This document shows positions 44,536-53,852 of a stretch of 64,000 nt of DNA, piece after piece. A program made the translations under genes and the position numbers. Source of the stretch: Pseudomonas syringae (GTDB lineage Bacteria > Pseudomonadota > Gammaproteobacteria > Pseudomonadales > Pseudomonadaceae); NCBI RefSeq assembly GCF_021605415.1, contig NZ_WKEQ01000006.1, positions 62,001 through 126,000 of the forward strand, in the 5' to 3' direction. Within the stretch, counting starts at the first letter, position 1. Every line of letters begins with the position of its first letter. The notes under the pieces are model-generated. The model did not search any database. It saw nothing but the letters and a program-made list of their open reading frames with translations, and had not been told where the DNA came from.

Positions 44536-45624
44536 ATGAGAGTGCTGATTCGCGCCGATGCCTCGCCGACCATCGGCAGTGGTCACATTGCTCGCTGTGT
44601 GACGCTTGCCCGTGCACTACGCGCGAAAGGCAGTCACGTGGCATTTGCTTGCCGGCGTCTGTGCGGACATCGGTTGGACGTCTTGCAGGCTCAAGGCTTC
44701 GAGACCTTCGCATTACCGGAGCGCTATTACGGCGAGGATCCGGATCAGGCTATCGAAGCGATGCTGCCGTGGCAGGCAGATATCGATGCGCTGGCGCTGA
44801 TGTTGGAGGGGCGCGAACGATTTGATTGGATCATCGTCGACCACTACGGCCTTGATCACTACTGGCAGACCGCCGCCCGGCGCTGGGCGCCACGAATTGC
44901 GGCGGTGGATGATCTTGCCACCCGCCGCTACGATGTCGATTTGCTGCTCAATCAGAATCTGTCCGGCCTCAGCGAAAACTACGCGCCGCTGGTGCCTGTC
45001 GGTTGCCGTGTATTGCTCGGTCCGCACTACGCGATGCTGCGTGAAGAATTCAATTGTCCGGCCATCGAGATCAAACCCCACGCCCGGCGGGTGTTGGTAA
45101 ATTTCGGAGGCTTCGACGCCGCGATGCAGACCTATCAGGTCATGCTGGCGCTGGCGGATTCTACCGAGCTGGAAGTGGACTTCGTCGCGGGCGCCGTTAA
45201 TCCGGCGTGGGCTCAGATGCAAGCCATGGTTGAAGCGCGGCCCAACTGGCGCCTGAATCGTTTTGTCAGTGATTTTTATCAGCGCATGACTGAGGCCGAT
45301 CTGTTTATCGGCGCTGGGGGCGGTACCTGTTGGGAGCGCGCCGCCTTGGGGCTGCCGACGATCTGCATTGCCGTGTCAAACAATCAGCAAGCCAATGGCG
45401 AGGCGATGGCGGTGACAGGAGGGCATGTTTTCATGGGGTCTCACGATCGGGTCAGCGTTGACCAGCTTAGACAGGCCGTCAACTTTGTAATCAGTAATCA
45501 CTACCTGCGGCAATGCCTGGCTGGGCGTTCGCGGCAATTGGTCGACGGCCGGGGCGCATATAGGGTCGCATCAGCATTGGCCGAGCCGTTACTCCGGTGT
45601 CGGGCGGCGCCGGAGAATGCCTAG
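44536..45624 (+). CDS. pseG: PseG-like UDP-sugar hydrolase
   Basis: A 362-residue GT-B-fold protein resembling PseG, which releases UDP from UDP-2,4-diacetamido-2,4,6-trideoxy-altrose in pseudaminic acid synthesis. The N-terminal IRADASPTIGSGHIARCVTLARAL holds the catalytic His17; also FDWIIVDHYGLDHYWQ, FGGFDA, and the UDP-binding ADLFIGAGGGTCWERAALGLPTICIAVSNNQ. AAGAGAG before the ATG at 44536 decides this start over the ATG at 44521. No pseB, pseC, pseH or pseI is in the window, so it may be orphaned or work with genes elsewhere. Confidence 0.8.
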   Translation: MRVLIRADASPTIGSGHIARCVTLARALRAKGSHVAFACRRLCGHRLDVLQAQGFETFALPERYYGEDPDQAIEAMLPWQADIDALALMLEGRERFDWIIVDHYGLDHYWQTAARRWAPRIAAVDDLATRRYDVDLLLNQNLSGLSENYAPLVPVGCRVLLGPHYAMLREEFNCPAIEIKPHARRVLVNFGGFDAAMQTYQVMLALADSTELEVDFVAGAVNPAWAQMQAMVEARPNWRLNRFVSDFYQRMTEADLFIGAGGGTCWERAALGLPTICIAVSNNQQANGEAMAVTGGHVFMGSHDRVSVDQLRQAVNFVISNHYLRQCLAGRSRQLVDGRGAYRVASALAEPLLRCRAAPENA

Positions 45625-45919
45625 CTACGGTTTGAAGTCTGAAACGCGGTGGGTGCTGGTCGCCGGACGAGCATTCTCGATTGCCGTTGAACCTCCGATC
45701 TTTCCCGATTCGGCAAAATAGCGTGACCTGCGAGTCATAACGGGCATCTTCACTGTATTGTATTGATCGGTGAGCTGGCGCCTGGCCTGTTATCGGGTTT
45801 AGTGATAGCCCTCTGCGCTCCCGGTGGCTGTCCGCTGTGGCGGTCAGTGTTCTGTTTGTCGGCGCCCCTCGAATCCTTGCGAGCGGTGGTATTGGGCTGT
45901 TTTTTATTGGGAAGCCGTA
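45625..45919 (+). promoter_or_regulatory. Upstream region of the KAS III gene
   Basis: 295 bases without a convincing gene. No clear sigma-54 or sigma-28 site seen; a TGTATTGTATTGAT stretch near 45755 could contribute to a sigma-70 promoter. The size suggests the synthase gene has its own promoter. Confidence 0.35.
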
Positions 45920-46846
45920 ATGATTGGCATAAAAAGCATTGCGAGCTACGTGCCTGTAGCCGGCGTGGACAATTACGCACAAGGTGCAAAATTCGACAAG
46001 GGTGAAGAATTCATCCTCGGCAAAATCGGTTCGGCGTTCCTGCCACGCATGGATGCCGATCAAGAAACATCTGATCTGTGTGTTGAGGCAGCCAAAGCGC
46101 TGTTTGCCAGCAATCCGGATCTCAAACCTGAATCCATCGATGCGCTGATCGTCGTCACCCAGAATGGTGACGAAGAAGGCTTGCCACACACCGCTGCAAT
46201 CGTGCAGGACAAACTTGGCCTGCCGACTTCTGTAGCCGCGTTCGATATCTCGTTGGGTTGCTCCGGTTACGTCTACGGTATCTACGCGATCAAAGGCTTC
46301 ATGGAAGCCGCAGGCCTGAAGAATGGTCTGCTGATCACTGCCGACCCCTATTCGAAAATCGTCGACCCAGAAGACCGCAACACCACGATGTTGTTCGGCG
46401 ACGCCGCCACTGCCACCTGGATGGGGGAGGATCCGGTCTGGGGGCTGGGTAAGGCCAAATTCGGCACCGATGGTTCCGGCGCTCCACATTTGAAAGTCAC
46501 CGACGGTGTGTTCTTCATGAACGGCCGTCAGGTGTTCAACTTCGCACTGCTGAAAGTCCCGGCGCACTTGCACGAGTTGCTCGACGATTCGAACCTCTCG
46601 GCCGACGATATCGATGCGTTCTGCATCCACCAAGGCAGCGCAGCGATTGTCGATGCTGTGGCCCGACGCTTCGAAGGCGAACCGGAGAAGTTCATCAAGG
46701 ACATGGTTGAAACGGGCAACACGGTGTCGTCGAGTATTCCGCTACTCTTGGAAAAACACGCGCTCGACGCCGACTGGCAGCGCGTGGCGCTCAGTGGCTT
46801 TGGCGTGGGTCTGTCCTGGGGCTCGGCGATCATCTATCGCCCTTGA
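45920..46846 (+). CDS. 3-oxoacyl-ACP synthase III-like enzyme of the flagellar glycosylation island
   Basis: A 308-residue thiolase-fold condensing enzyme related to FabH. The catalytic triad is visible: Cys114 in SLGCSGYVYG, His in FCIHQGS, Asn in ETGNTVSSSIPLLL. Similar genes (orf3) accompany the fgt1-fgt2 flagellin glycosyltransferases in P. syringae, where the glycan carries a 3-hydroxybutanoyl group; a role in making the acyl chain that decorates the sugar is inferred. GGGAAG precedes the ATG at 45920. A strong terminator follows and separates it from fliC. Confidence 0.87.
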   Translation: MIGIKSIASYVPVAGVDNYAQGAKFDKGEEFILGKIGSAFLPRMDADQETSDLCVEAAKALFASNPDLKPESIDALIVVTQNGDEEGLPHTAAIVQDKLGLPTSVAAFDISLGCSGYVYGIYAIKGFMEAAGLKNGLLITADPYSKIVDPEDRNTTMLFGDAATATWMGEDPVWGLGKAKFGTDGSGAPHLKVTDGVFFMNGRQVFNFALLKVPAHLHELLDDSNLSADDIDAFCIHQGSAAIVDAVARRFEGEPEKFIKDMVETGNTVSSSIPLLLEKHALDADWQRVALSGFGVGLSWGSAIIYRP

Positions 46847-46872
46847 TGCCGTGGCTCTACTCCTGAAAACGG

Positions 46873-46911
46873 GCAAAAAAATAGCGTTCACGTTGAACGC
46901 TATTTTTTTTT
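46873..46911 (+). terminator. Rho-independent terminator of the KAS III gene
   Basis: An A-run, ATAGCGTTCA (46881-46890), three-base loop, TGAACGCTAT (46894-46903), then a T-run. The flanking A- and T-runs make it symmetrical, so it could work on both strands. Confidence 0.94.
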
Positions 46912-47140
46912 GCCTGAATAAAACGCGAGGCATACCGCAACCATACGCCATGCCTTGTGGCCCTTTTTCACAGCCAACGAGTACACCCCACCTAAACCTG
47001 CGGTTGTTCAACCGCGACATGATTTTGCGCCATTACCTCTCCGGCATGTTCCTGACGCCATTTTACTGCGCATCCACTATTGCCAAGTCCTTGATTTGCG
47101 AGGGGTGGCCAGCTGATGGCAAATTTTTTTTAAAATCCCC
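46912..47140 (+). other. Upstream region of fliC, no gene
   Basis: About 230 bases between the terminator and the fliC promoter. No credible ORF. An AT-rich tract (AAATTTTTTTTAAAAT, about 47120-47136) adjoins the -35 element and may act as an upstream promoter element. Confidence 0.5.
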
Positions 47141-47167
47141 TCAAGCAAGTTCCAATCCCGACGATAA
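47141..47167 (+). promoter_or_regulatory. FliA (sigma-28) promoter of fliC
   Basis: TCAAGCAA (47141-47148), exactly 11 bases, then GACGATAA (47160-47167), against the flagellar consensus TAAAGTTT-N11-GCCGATAA. The -10 matches 7 of 8, and TCAAG is the usual pseudomonad -35 form. It is 81 bases before the flagellin start. Confidence 0.85.
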
Positions 47168-47247
47168 CTATTACGAAGGTTCTCTAGGCCACACCCGGCG
47201 GTTGCCAGGGCCGGAAGCCGCAGTACCCAACCAACGAGGAATTCGTC

Positions 47248-48099
47248 ATGGCTTTAACAGTAAACACTAACGTTACATCGTTGAACGTACAGAAAAACCT
47301 GAACAAGGCTTCTGATGCTCTGTCGACTTCGATGACTCGTCTGTCTTCCGGCCTGAAAATCAACAGCGCTAAAGACGACGCCGCCGGCCTGCAAATCGCT
47401 ACCCGTATGACTTCGCAGATCCGCGGTCAGACCATGGCGATCAAAAACGCCAACGACGGTATCTCGATCGCTCAGACCGCTGAAGGCGCGATGCAAGAAT
47501 CGACCAACATTCTGCAGCGTATGCGTGAACTGGCTGTTCAGGCACGAAACGATTCGAACAGTGGCGACGACCGCGTCGCACTGAACAAAGAATTCGCTCA
47601 GATGTCCGACGAGCTGACTCGTATTGCCAACTCGACTAACCTGAACGGCAAAAACCTGATCAACGGCGACGCTGGCACCATGACCTTCCAGGTCGGTTCC
47701 AACTCCGGCGCTGACAACCAGATCACCATCACTCTGTCCGACTCGTTCGACGCAGTGCAACTGGGTGTTGACTCCGACGCCATCGCCGTCACCGGTACTG
47801 ACAGCGACACCGCCGAAGCTAGCTTCGCCGCTGCAATCGACGCAATCGACGCTGCACTGAAAACCATCAACACCAGCCGTGCCGACCTCGGTGCTGCACA
47901 AAACCGTCTGACCAGCACCATCTCCAACCTGCAGAACATCAACGAAAACGCCAGTGCTGCACTGGGTCGCGTACAAGATACCGACTTCGCTGCTGAAACT
48001 GCACAGCTGACCAAGCAACAAACTCTGCAACAAGCTTCGACCGCAGTTCTGGCTCAGGCCAACCAACTGCCATCCGCTGTACTGAAACTGCTTCAGTAA
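47248..48099 (+). CDS. fliC: Flagellin FliC
   Basis: A 283-residue filament subunit. The conserved N-terminal D0/D1 is MALTVNTNVTSLNVQKNLNKASDALSTSMTRLSSGLKINSAKDDAAGLQIA; the C-terminal D1/D0 includes NLQNINENASAALGRVQDTDFAAETAQLTKQQ and ends VLKLLQ. The variable surface domain is short (about residues 170-205, Ser/Thr/Asp-rich SDAIAVTGTDSDTAEAS), the likely O-glycosylation site for the enzymes encoded upstream. Strong codon bias fits high expression. GAGGAA precedes the ATG. Confidence 0.97.
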   Translation: MALTVNTNVTSLNVQKNLNKASDALSTSMTRLSSGLKINSAKDDAAGLQIATRMTSQIRGQTMAIKNANDGISIAQTAEGAMQESTNILQRMRELAVQARNDSNSGDDRVALNKEFAQMSDELTRIANSTNLNGKNLINGDAGTMTFQVGSNSGADNQITITLSDSFDAVQLGVDSDAIAVTGTDSDTAEASFAAAIDAIDAALKTINTSRADLGAAQNRLTSTISNLQNINENASAALGRVQDTDFAAETAQLTKQQTLQQASTAVLAQANQLPSAVLKLLQ

Positions 48100-48116
48100 T
48101 AGCCGGTGAGTTTTGG

Positions 48117-48152
48117 CGGGGGAGTGCGCTTGTCGCGCTCTCTCGCTTTTTA
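48117..48152 (+). terminator. Probable terminator after fliC
   Basis: GGAGTGCGC and GCGCTCTC pair with one mismatch around TTGTC, followed by TCGCTTTTTAA. It lies 20-50 bases after the fliC stop and would keep most flagellin message monocistronic. Confidence 0.55.
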
Positions 48153-48170
48153 ATTTAAGAGGTGATGGAC

Positions 48171-48536
48171 ATGGATATGAGCGTCAAGCTGAACTTGTCT
48201 TATCCTGCAGCCCAGCAGGCGACGACTGTTGCCGACAAGCCTGCGGAGAAGCCTCGAGCGGATACTGCTCCGGTGGTGGCCGTCAAGGAAGAAAGTAAGT
48301 CTGCTAAATCCGATCAGGAACAACTGAAGATGGCCGTCGAGGAAATCGAAAAGTTCGTACAGTCGGTCAAGCGTAACCTGGAGTTCTCGATCGATGAGCC
48401 TTCAGGCAAAGTAGTGGTCAAAGTGATTGCCGGCGACTCCGGTGAGGTGATCCGTCAGATCCCCAACGAAGAAGTCCTGAAACTGGCAAACAGTTTGAAT
48501 GATGCAAGCAGCCTGTTGTTCAGCGCGAAAGTCTGA
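48171..48536 (+). CDS. flaG: Flagellar protein FlaG
   Basis: A 121-residue protein linked to filament length control in pseudomonads. A Lys/Ala/Glu-rich disordered start is followed by the FlaG domain: AVEEIEKFVQSVKRNLEFSIDEPSGKVVVKVIAGDSGEVIRQIPNEEVLKL. Of three nearby in-frame starts I choose the ATG at 48171, seven bases after GAGG. Between fliC and fliD as usual. Confidence 0.92.
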   Translation: MDMSVKLNLSYPAAQQATTVADKPAEKPRADTAPVVAVKEESKSAKSDQEQLKMAVEEIEKFVQSVKRNLEFSIDEPSGKVVVKVIAGDSGEVIRQIPNEEVLKLANSLNDASSLLFSAKV

Positions 48537-48618
48537 CAGCTGGCACGAATTTTGTTGCTATGTTCTTTTGGGCGTTGTAGTGGTCAAAAGACCGGCGGCA
48601 CACTGAAGGGAGTCCCAC

Positions 48619-50049
48619 ATGGCAAGTATTATCCTACCGGGCACGGGGCTCGGCTCCGGCCTTGATACCGGTGCTATCGTCAAAGCGCTGGTTGAAGCTG
48701 ACAAGTCGGCCAAGCAGGGTCAGATTGATCGTGCCACTGCGACCAACACCGCAAGCATTTCCGGCATCGGTAGCTTGAAGTCGCTGATGGCTGCTTTCAC
48801 CAAGTCGATGAGTGACCTGAGCAGCACAACCAGCCCACAGTTCCTTGGTTACGCTGCCACCGTGTCCGATGCCAAAGTGTTGGGTGCTGTCGCGAGCAAT
48901 ACGGCAGTGAGCGGTACGTACTCGATCAATGTCAAAAATCTTGCGACCGCTTCCAAGGTGACCAGTGCCGCGTTCGAAAATGGCGTGACCAGTTCGATCG
49001 ACGAAGGCACGCTGACGTTCAAGCAAGGTACGAAATCCTACAACCTTGATATTGGTGCCGGTGCCACGCTGCAATCGGTGCGGGATTCGATCAACTCCGA
49101 CGTTTCTCTGAAAGCTGCCGGTATCAGCGCCAACATCGTGACTGACTCGTTCGGCTCCCGTCTGGTGCTGGGCTCAACCACCACGGGTGCAAATTCGGAT
49201 ATCTCGGTCGAGGGTATTCCGAGTCTGGAGATTGACGGCAGTGCTGTCGTCGGTACCAGCACCAGTCCGATGACCAAGGACTCTGCGGGTTCGATCGGCG
49301 CGGTGGCAATCGATGCCAGTTTCACCATCGACGGCATGGAGCTGACCAGTGCATCCAACACGGTGGACAAAGCCGTTTCGGGGATGACTTTCAATCTGCT
49401 GGCGACCGGCACCTCAACCGTCACGGTTGCCAGCAATAATGATGGTCTCAAGGCTTCGATACAGAAATTTGTCGACTCCTACAACGCGCTGGCCAACGGC
49501 ATCACATCGTTGACCAAGGCTACCGCCGACAGCGACGGTAACCTGACCGTGCCCGCAGCCTTGACCGGAGACGCGCTGCCGCGCTCGATTCTGGCGACCA
49601 TGCGGGGCCCGCTTTCCGAAACCGGTGCGGGTGACAAGCTGACCGTTTTGGCGCAACTGGGGATCACCACCGATCAGAAGACCGGTGCGCTCAACTTCGA
49701 CAGCACCAAGTTCACTGCGGCAATGAACGACAAAAAGCTCGGCGGCGATGTCCAGCAGTTGTTTCTCGGTGATGCAGGCGAGGACAACGGTTTGCTGAGT
49801 CGCATGACCAAGGCGCTGGAACCGTACTCGGCGACCGACGGGATCCTGACCCAGCGCACGACCAGCTTGAACGTCACCAAGAAAAAACTCGGTGAGGATC
49901 AAGATGCACTTGATCGCCGTATCGAGACCCTGACCGCTGTACTGACCAAAAAGTACAACGCCATGGACACCTTGGTCGGCCAACTGAAAGCCACCGCCAG
50001 CAACATCACTTCGATGTTCGAGGCGTTGACCGCTCAGCAAAAGGCCTGA
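48619..50049 (+). CDS. fliD: Flagellar filament cap protein FliD (HAP2)
   Basis: A 476-residue cap protein that folds flagellin at the filament tip. FliD_N is near the start (ILPGTGLGSGLDTGAIVKALVEADKSAKQGQIDRAT); FliD_C is near the end (NAMDTLVGQLKATASNITSMFEALTAQQKA). AAGGGAG precedes the ATG. Confidence 0.96.
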   Translation: MASIILPGTGLGSGLDTGAIVKALVEADKSAKQGQIDRATATNTASISGIGSLKSLMAAFTKSMSDLSSTTSPQFLGYAATVSDAKVLGAVASNTAVSGTYSINVKNLATASKVTSAAFENGVTSSIDEGTLTFKQGTKSYNLDIGAGATLQSVRDSINSDVSLKAAGISANIVTDSFGSRLVLGSTTTGANSDISVEGIPSLEIDGSAVVGTSTSPMTKDSAGSIGAVAIDASFTIDGMELTSASNTVDKAVSGMTFNLLATGTSTVTVASNNDGLKASIQKFVDSYNALANGITSLTKATADSDGNLTVPAALTGDALPRSILATMRGPLSETGAGDKLTVLAQLGITTDQKTGALNFDSTKFTAAMNDKKLGGDVQQLFLGDAGEDNGLLSRMTKALEPYSATDGILTQRTTSLNVTKKKLGEDQDALDRRIETLTAVLTKKYNAMDTLVGQLKATASNITSMFEALTAQQKA

Positions 50050-50062
50050 TGCCATAAGCGCC

Positions 50063-50099
50063 AAAAGCCCGGCAGCGTATTTCACGCTCCGGGCTTTTT
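50063..50099 (+). terminator. Rho-independent terminator of fliD
   Basis: AAAAGCCCGG (50063-50072) and CCGGGCTTTTT (50089-50099), with an inner CAGCG/CGCT pairing; immediately after the fliD stop. Confidence 0.92.
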
Positions 50100-50176
50100 G
50101 CATTTCAATCTAAAGTTTTTTGACGCATCGTCGATACACTTGATATGCGAACCACAGATATTTGATGAGGTAAAAC

Positions 50177-50572
50177 ATGAATCCGATGTTAGCCCTTCGC
50201 CAATACCAGAAGATTGGCGCTCAGGCCCAGACGTCCGAAGCCAGTCCCCACCGTCTCGTGCAAATGCTGATGGAGGGTGGACTGGATCGTATTGCCCAGG
50301 CCAAAGGCGCCATGGAGCGCAAAGATATTGCGAACAAAGGCGTTTTGATCGGCAAGGCCATCGGTATTGTCGGCGGCTTGCTTGAAGGTCTGGATCTGGA
50401 AAATCAGTCCGAGTCGGTTGGAGAGTTGGCCAATTTGTACGAATACATGATGAAGCGCCTGACCGAAGCCAACGCCAAGACCGATCCAAAAATTCTCGAT
50501 GAAGTCGCCGACCTGCTCCGTACCGTCAAAGACGGTTGGGACGCCATCGGCACGCCTGCTCCACAGTTCTGA
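50177..50572 (+). CDS. fliS: Flagellar export chaperone FliS
   Basis: A 131-residue helical chaperone that binds the C-terminus of unexported flagellin. It has MLALRQYQKIGAQAQTSEASPHRLVQMLMEGGLDRIAQAKGAMER and the NLYEYMMKRLTEAN helix. GAGGT precedes the ATG. fliT follows 11 bases downstream. Confidence 0.94.
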   Translation: MNPMLALRQYQKIGAQAQTSEASPHRLVQMLMEGGLDRIAQAKGAMERKDIANKGVLIGKAIGIVGGLLEGLDLENQSESVGELANLYEYMMKRLTEANAKTDPKILDEVADLLRTVKDGWDAIGTPAPQF

Positions 50573-50583
50573 AGGAGACCACC

Positions 50584-50880
50584 ATGAGTCTTGTATTGCA
50601 GCGAATCGAAGAAACCCGCGAGGCTCTGGTTGGTGCTTTGGCTGAGCGTAACTGGGAGGCCATCGGCGAGCTCGACCTGGCCTGCCGTTCCTGCATGGAA
50701 GACGTCTTGAGTGAAGCTTCGGTGGACGAGGCGGCGTTGCGCGATAACCTCGAAGAGTTGCTCGGGGTTTACAAAAAACTGCTGGACGCTGCATCGGGGG
50801 AGCGCCAGGCGATAGTCGATGAGATGTCGCAGATCACCCAAGCGCAGAACGCAGCAAAGGTATACCATCTGTTCGGTTAA
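50584..50880 (+). CDS. fliT: FliT-like flagellar chaperone
   Basis: A 98-residue helical protein in the position of FliT, which chaperones FliD in enterobacteria. The helical pattern (LQRIEETREALVGALAERNWEAIGELDLACRSCMEDVL) and size agree; sequence similarity between FliT families is low, so the assignment rests partly on position. AAGGAGA precedes the ATG at 50584. Confidence 0.8.
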   Translation: MSLVLQRIEETREALVGALAERNWEAIGELDLACRSCMEDVLSEASVDEAALRDNLEELLGVYKKLLDAASGERQAIVDEMSQITQAQNAAKVYHLFG

Positions 50881-50917
50881 TTTACCGTCAGTTAATCCGG
50901 CCGCTTGCGCCATAAAT

Positions 50918-50946
50918 TTGACTGCTCACGGTTTTTTGACTTAACT
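50918..50946 (+). promoter_or_regulatory. Possible sigma-70 promoter of fleQ
   Basis: TTGACT (50918-50923), 17 bases, TTAACT (50941-50946). A good -35 with a moderate -10, about 109 bases before fleQ. No RpoN site is seen, as expected for the top-level regulator. Confidence 0.45.
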
Positions 50947-51054
50947 AGTGGCTGTTAACAGATTTCGGGCGTCTACAGGCACATGGTGTCCTGCAAGCGT
51001 GTCGCTTGCCCCTTATTTTTCGGGCATTGAGTTGACTAGGGAAGTTGCTATTGC

Positions 51055-52530
51055 ATGTGGCGTGAAACCAAAATCCTGCTGATCGATGACGATAGCGTCC
51101 GCCGCCGCGACCTGGCGGTGATCTTGAATTTTCTCGGCGAAGAAAATTTGCCCTGCGGCAGCCATGACTGGCAGCAGGCTGTCGCTTCCTTGTCATCAAG
51201 TCGTGAAGTCATTTGCGTGCTGATCGGGACGGTCAATGCTCCGGGTGTGCTTTTGGGCTTGCTAAAGACACTCTCAACCTGGGATGAGTTCCTTCCGGTT
51301 TTGTTAATGGGCGATAATTCTTCCGTTGACCTGCCGGAAGACCAGCGTCGACGAGTGCTTTCGACCCTCGAAATGCCCCCCAGCTACAGCAAATTGCTCG
51401 ATTCCCTGCACCGTGCCCAGGTCTATCGCGAGATGTACGACCAGGCCCGCGAGCGCGGCCGCCATCGTGAACCCAATCTGTTTCGCAGCCTCGTCGGCAC
51501 CAGTCGGGCGATCCAGCATGTGCGCCAGATGATGCAGCAAGTGGCCGACACCGACGCCAGCGTGTTGATTCTTGGCGAGTCCGGCACTGGCAAGGAAGTC
51601 GTTGCACGCAACCTCCATTACCATTCCAAGCGCCGCGATGCGCCGTTCGTTCCCGTCAATTGCGGGGCGATCCCGGCCGAGTTGCTGGAAAGCGAATTAT
51701 TCGGGCATGAGAAGGGCGCATTCACCGGCGCCATCACCAGCCGTGCGGGCCGTTTCGAGCTGGCCAACGGCGGTACGCTGTTTCTCGACGAAATCGGTGA
51801 CATGCCGCTGCCGATGCAGGTCAAGTTGCTGCGTGTCTTGCAGGAGCGCACCTTCGAGCGCGTGGGCAGCAACAAGACCCAGAGCGTCGACGTGCGCATC
51901 ATCGCCGCGACCCACAAGAATCTCGAAACCATGATCGAGATCGGTACCTTCCGCGAAGACCTCTACTATCGCCTGAACGTGTTCCCGATCGAGATGGCGC
52001 CGCTGCGTGAGCGCGTCGAAGACATTCCGCTGCTGATGAACGAACTGATTTCGCGCATGGAGCACGAGAAGCGCGGTTCGATCCGTTTCAACTCGGCGGC
52101 GATCATGTCGCTGTGCCGTCACGGCTGGCCTGGCAACGTCCGCGAGCTGGCCAACCTGGTCGAGCGCATGGCGATCATGCATCCGTACGGTGTGATCGGC
52201 GTGGTCGAGTTACCGAAGAAATTCCGCTACGTCGACGATGAAGACGAGCAATTGGTCGACAGTCTGCGCAATGATTTGGAAGAGCGCGTGGCGATCAACG
52301 GGCATACGCCGGATTTCACGGCCAACGCGATGCTTCCGCCGGAAGGCCTGGATCTCAAGGATTACCTTGGTGGTCTCGAACAAGGCCTGATTCAGCAAGC
52401 CCTGGACGACGCCAATGGCATCGTAGCCCGTGCCGCCGAGCGTCTGCGCATCCGTCGCACCACGCTGGTGGAGAAGATGCGCAAATACGGCATGAGCCGT
52501 CGTGATGGTGATGAGCAGGCGGATGATTGA
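51055..52530 (+). CDS. fleQ: Flagellar master regulator FleQ
   Basis: A 491-residue sigma-54 activator and c-di-GMP-responsive regulator at the top of the flagellar cascade. The N-terminal FleQ domain (1-about 120) is receiver-like, but the phospho-acceptor Asp is absent (CVLIGTVN). The AAA+ domain (about 140-375) has Walker A GESGTGKE, the sigma-54 loop GAFTGA, and [11 protein letters not shown]. The C-terminal Fis-type HTH ends [25 protein letters not shown]. The ribosome site is weak. Confidence 0.96.
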   Translation: MWRETKILLIDDDSVRRRDLAVILNFLGEENLPCGSHDWQQAVASLSSSREVICVLIGTVNAPGVLLGLLKTLSTWDEFLPVLLMGDNSSVDLPEDQRRRVLSTLEMPPSYSKLLDSLHRAQVYREMYDQARERGRHREPNLFRSLVGTSRAIQHVRQMMQQVADTDASVLILGESGTGKEVVARNLHYHSKRRDAPFVPVNCGAIPAELLESELFGHEKGAFTGAITSRAGRFELANGGTLFLDEIGDMPLPMQVKLLRVLQERTFERVGSNKTQSVDVRIIAATHKNLETMIEIGTFREDLYYRLNVFPIEMAPLRERVEDIPLLMNELISRMEHEKRGSIRFNSAAIMSLCRHGWPGNVRELANLVERMAIMHPYGVIGVVELPKKFRYVDDEDEQLVDSLRNDLEERVAINGHTPDFTANAMLPPEGLDLKDYLGGLEQGLIQQALDDANGIVARAAERLRIRRTTLVEKMRKYGMSRRDGDEQADD

Positions 52531-52571
52531 CGCCTGTTTTTCAAGTGCTTCATTTATAAGCGGTTTTTTTT

Positions 52572-52588
52572 AGGCACGGGTATTGCTA
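52572..52588 (+). promoter_or_regulatory. Sigma-54 promoter of fleSR
   Basis: AGGCACGGGTATTGCTA: GG at 52573-52574 and GC at 52585-52586 with ten bases between; the -24 block GGCACG is near consensus. 53 bases before fleS. Confidence 0.88.
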
Positions 52589-52640
52589 TATCCCTCGCAA
52601 CGTTCCGTTTCACTGACGGTCAGCCACGCGAGAGATCACG

Positions 52641-53852
52641 ATGCCCCACGCCGCCCAGATGTCTTCTGCCCTCGATTCCCAAAGGCAATCGTCGTCCGTA
52701 GAGCTAGCCAGCCGGCAGGGTCTTGAGCAGGCGTTCTCGCTGTTCAATCAGATGTCGAGCCAATTGACTGACTCCTACAGCATGCTTGAAGCGCGGGTTA
52801 CCGAGCTTAAAGGTGAGCTGGCCGTGGTCAGCGCCCAGCGCATGCAGGAGCTGGCGGAAAAAGAACGCCTGGCCAATCGTCTGCAACACCTCCTTGATCT
52901 ACTACCCGGTGGCGTCATCGTCATCGACGGCCATGGCATTGTCCGTGAAGCCAACCCCACCGCCATTGAGCTCCTTGGTTTGCCGCTTGAAGGCGAGCTG
53001 TGGCGCCAGGTCATCAGTCGCTGCTTTGCACCGCGCGAAGACGACGGTCACGAAATCTCCCTCAAAAACGGTCGACGCCTGTCGATTTCCACGCGCTCGC
53101 TGGACGCCGAGCCGGGGCAACTGGTGTTGCTCAACGACTTGACTGAAACCCGTCATCTGCAAGATCAACTGGCGCGTCACGAACGGCTGTCTTCGTTGGG
53201 CCGGATGGTTGCCTCGCTGGCGCATCAGATCCGCACGCCGCTGTCTGCCGCGCTGCTTTACGCCAGTCATTTGACCGAGCAAGAACTGCCGGTCGCCACC
53301 CAGCAGCGTTTCGCCGGGCGCTTGAAAGAGCGGCTGCATGAACTTGAGCATCAAGTGCGCGACATGCTGGTGTTCGCCCGAGGCGAACTGCCCTTGACCG
53401 ATCGCCTGACCCCTAATGCCCTGATGCAGGCGCTGCAATCCGCCGCGCTGACCCACGTTCAGGATTTGCCCATTCGCTGGCAGTGCGACAGCCACGTCGG
53501 CGAATTGTTGTGCAACCGCGACACGCTGGTCGGGGCCATTCTCAATCTGATCGAAAATGCGATTCAAGCCAGTGCCGGTCACGTGCGACTGAAGATCCAT
53601 TGCTATGCCCGTGACAACACCCTGCGCCTGTGTGTCAGTGACAGCGGCAGCGGCATTGATCCGGCAGTTCTGGCGCGTCTGGGTGAGCCGTTTTTCACCA
53701 CCAAAGTCACCGGAACCGGCCTCGGCCTGACGGTGGTCAAGGCTGTGGCACGGGCGCATCAGGGCGAATTGCAACTGCGCTCGCGGGTCGGGCGCGGTAC
53801 GTGCGCGCAAATCATCCTGCCGCTGTTTTCCGCCGTTCAGGGAGCTGAGTGA
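52641..53852 (+). CDS. fleS: Flagellar sensor histidine kinase FleS
   Basis: A 403-residue soluble kinase without membrane helices. It has an N-terminal coiled region, a PAS domain (about 80-165), the H-box SLAHQIRTPLSAALLYASH with His195, the N-box LIENAIQAS, DSGSGID, and TGTGLGLTVVKAVARAH. It phosphorylates FleR, whose gene overlaps its stop codon. Confidence 0.94.
   Translation: MPHAAQMSSALDSQRQSSSVELASRQGLEQAFSLFNQMSSQLTDSYSMLEARVTELKGELAVVSAQRMQELAEKERLANRLQHLLDLLPGGVIVIDGHGIVREANPTAIELLGLPLEGELWRQVISRCFAPREDDGHEISLKNGRRLSISTRSLDAEPGQLVLLNDLTETRHLQDQLARHERLSSLGRMVASLAHQIRTPLSAALLYASHLTEQELPVATQQRFAGRLKERLHELEHQVRDMLVFARGELPLTDRLTPNALMQALQSAALTHVQDLPIRWQCDSHVGELLCNRDTLVGAILNLIENAIQASAGHVRLKIHCYARDNTLRLCVSDSGSGIDPAVLARLGEPFFTTKVTGTGLGLTVVKAVARAHQGELQLRSRVGRGTCAQIILPLFSAVQGAE

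Noticed and set aside
48543..48562. TGGCACG followed by TTGCTA upstream of fliD, resembling an RpoN site
   Set aside because: The GG-to-GC distance is 13 bases instead of 10, which RpoN does not tolerate; fliD is more likely served from upstream or by another sigma factor.
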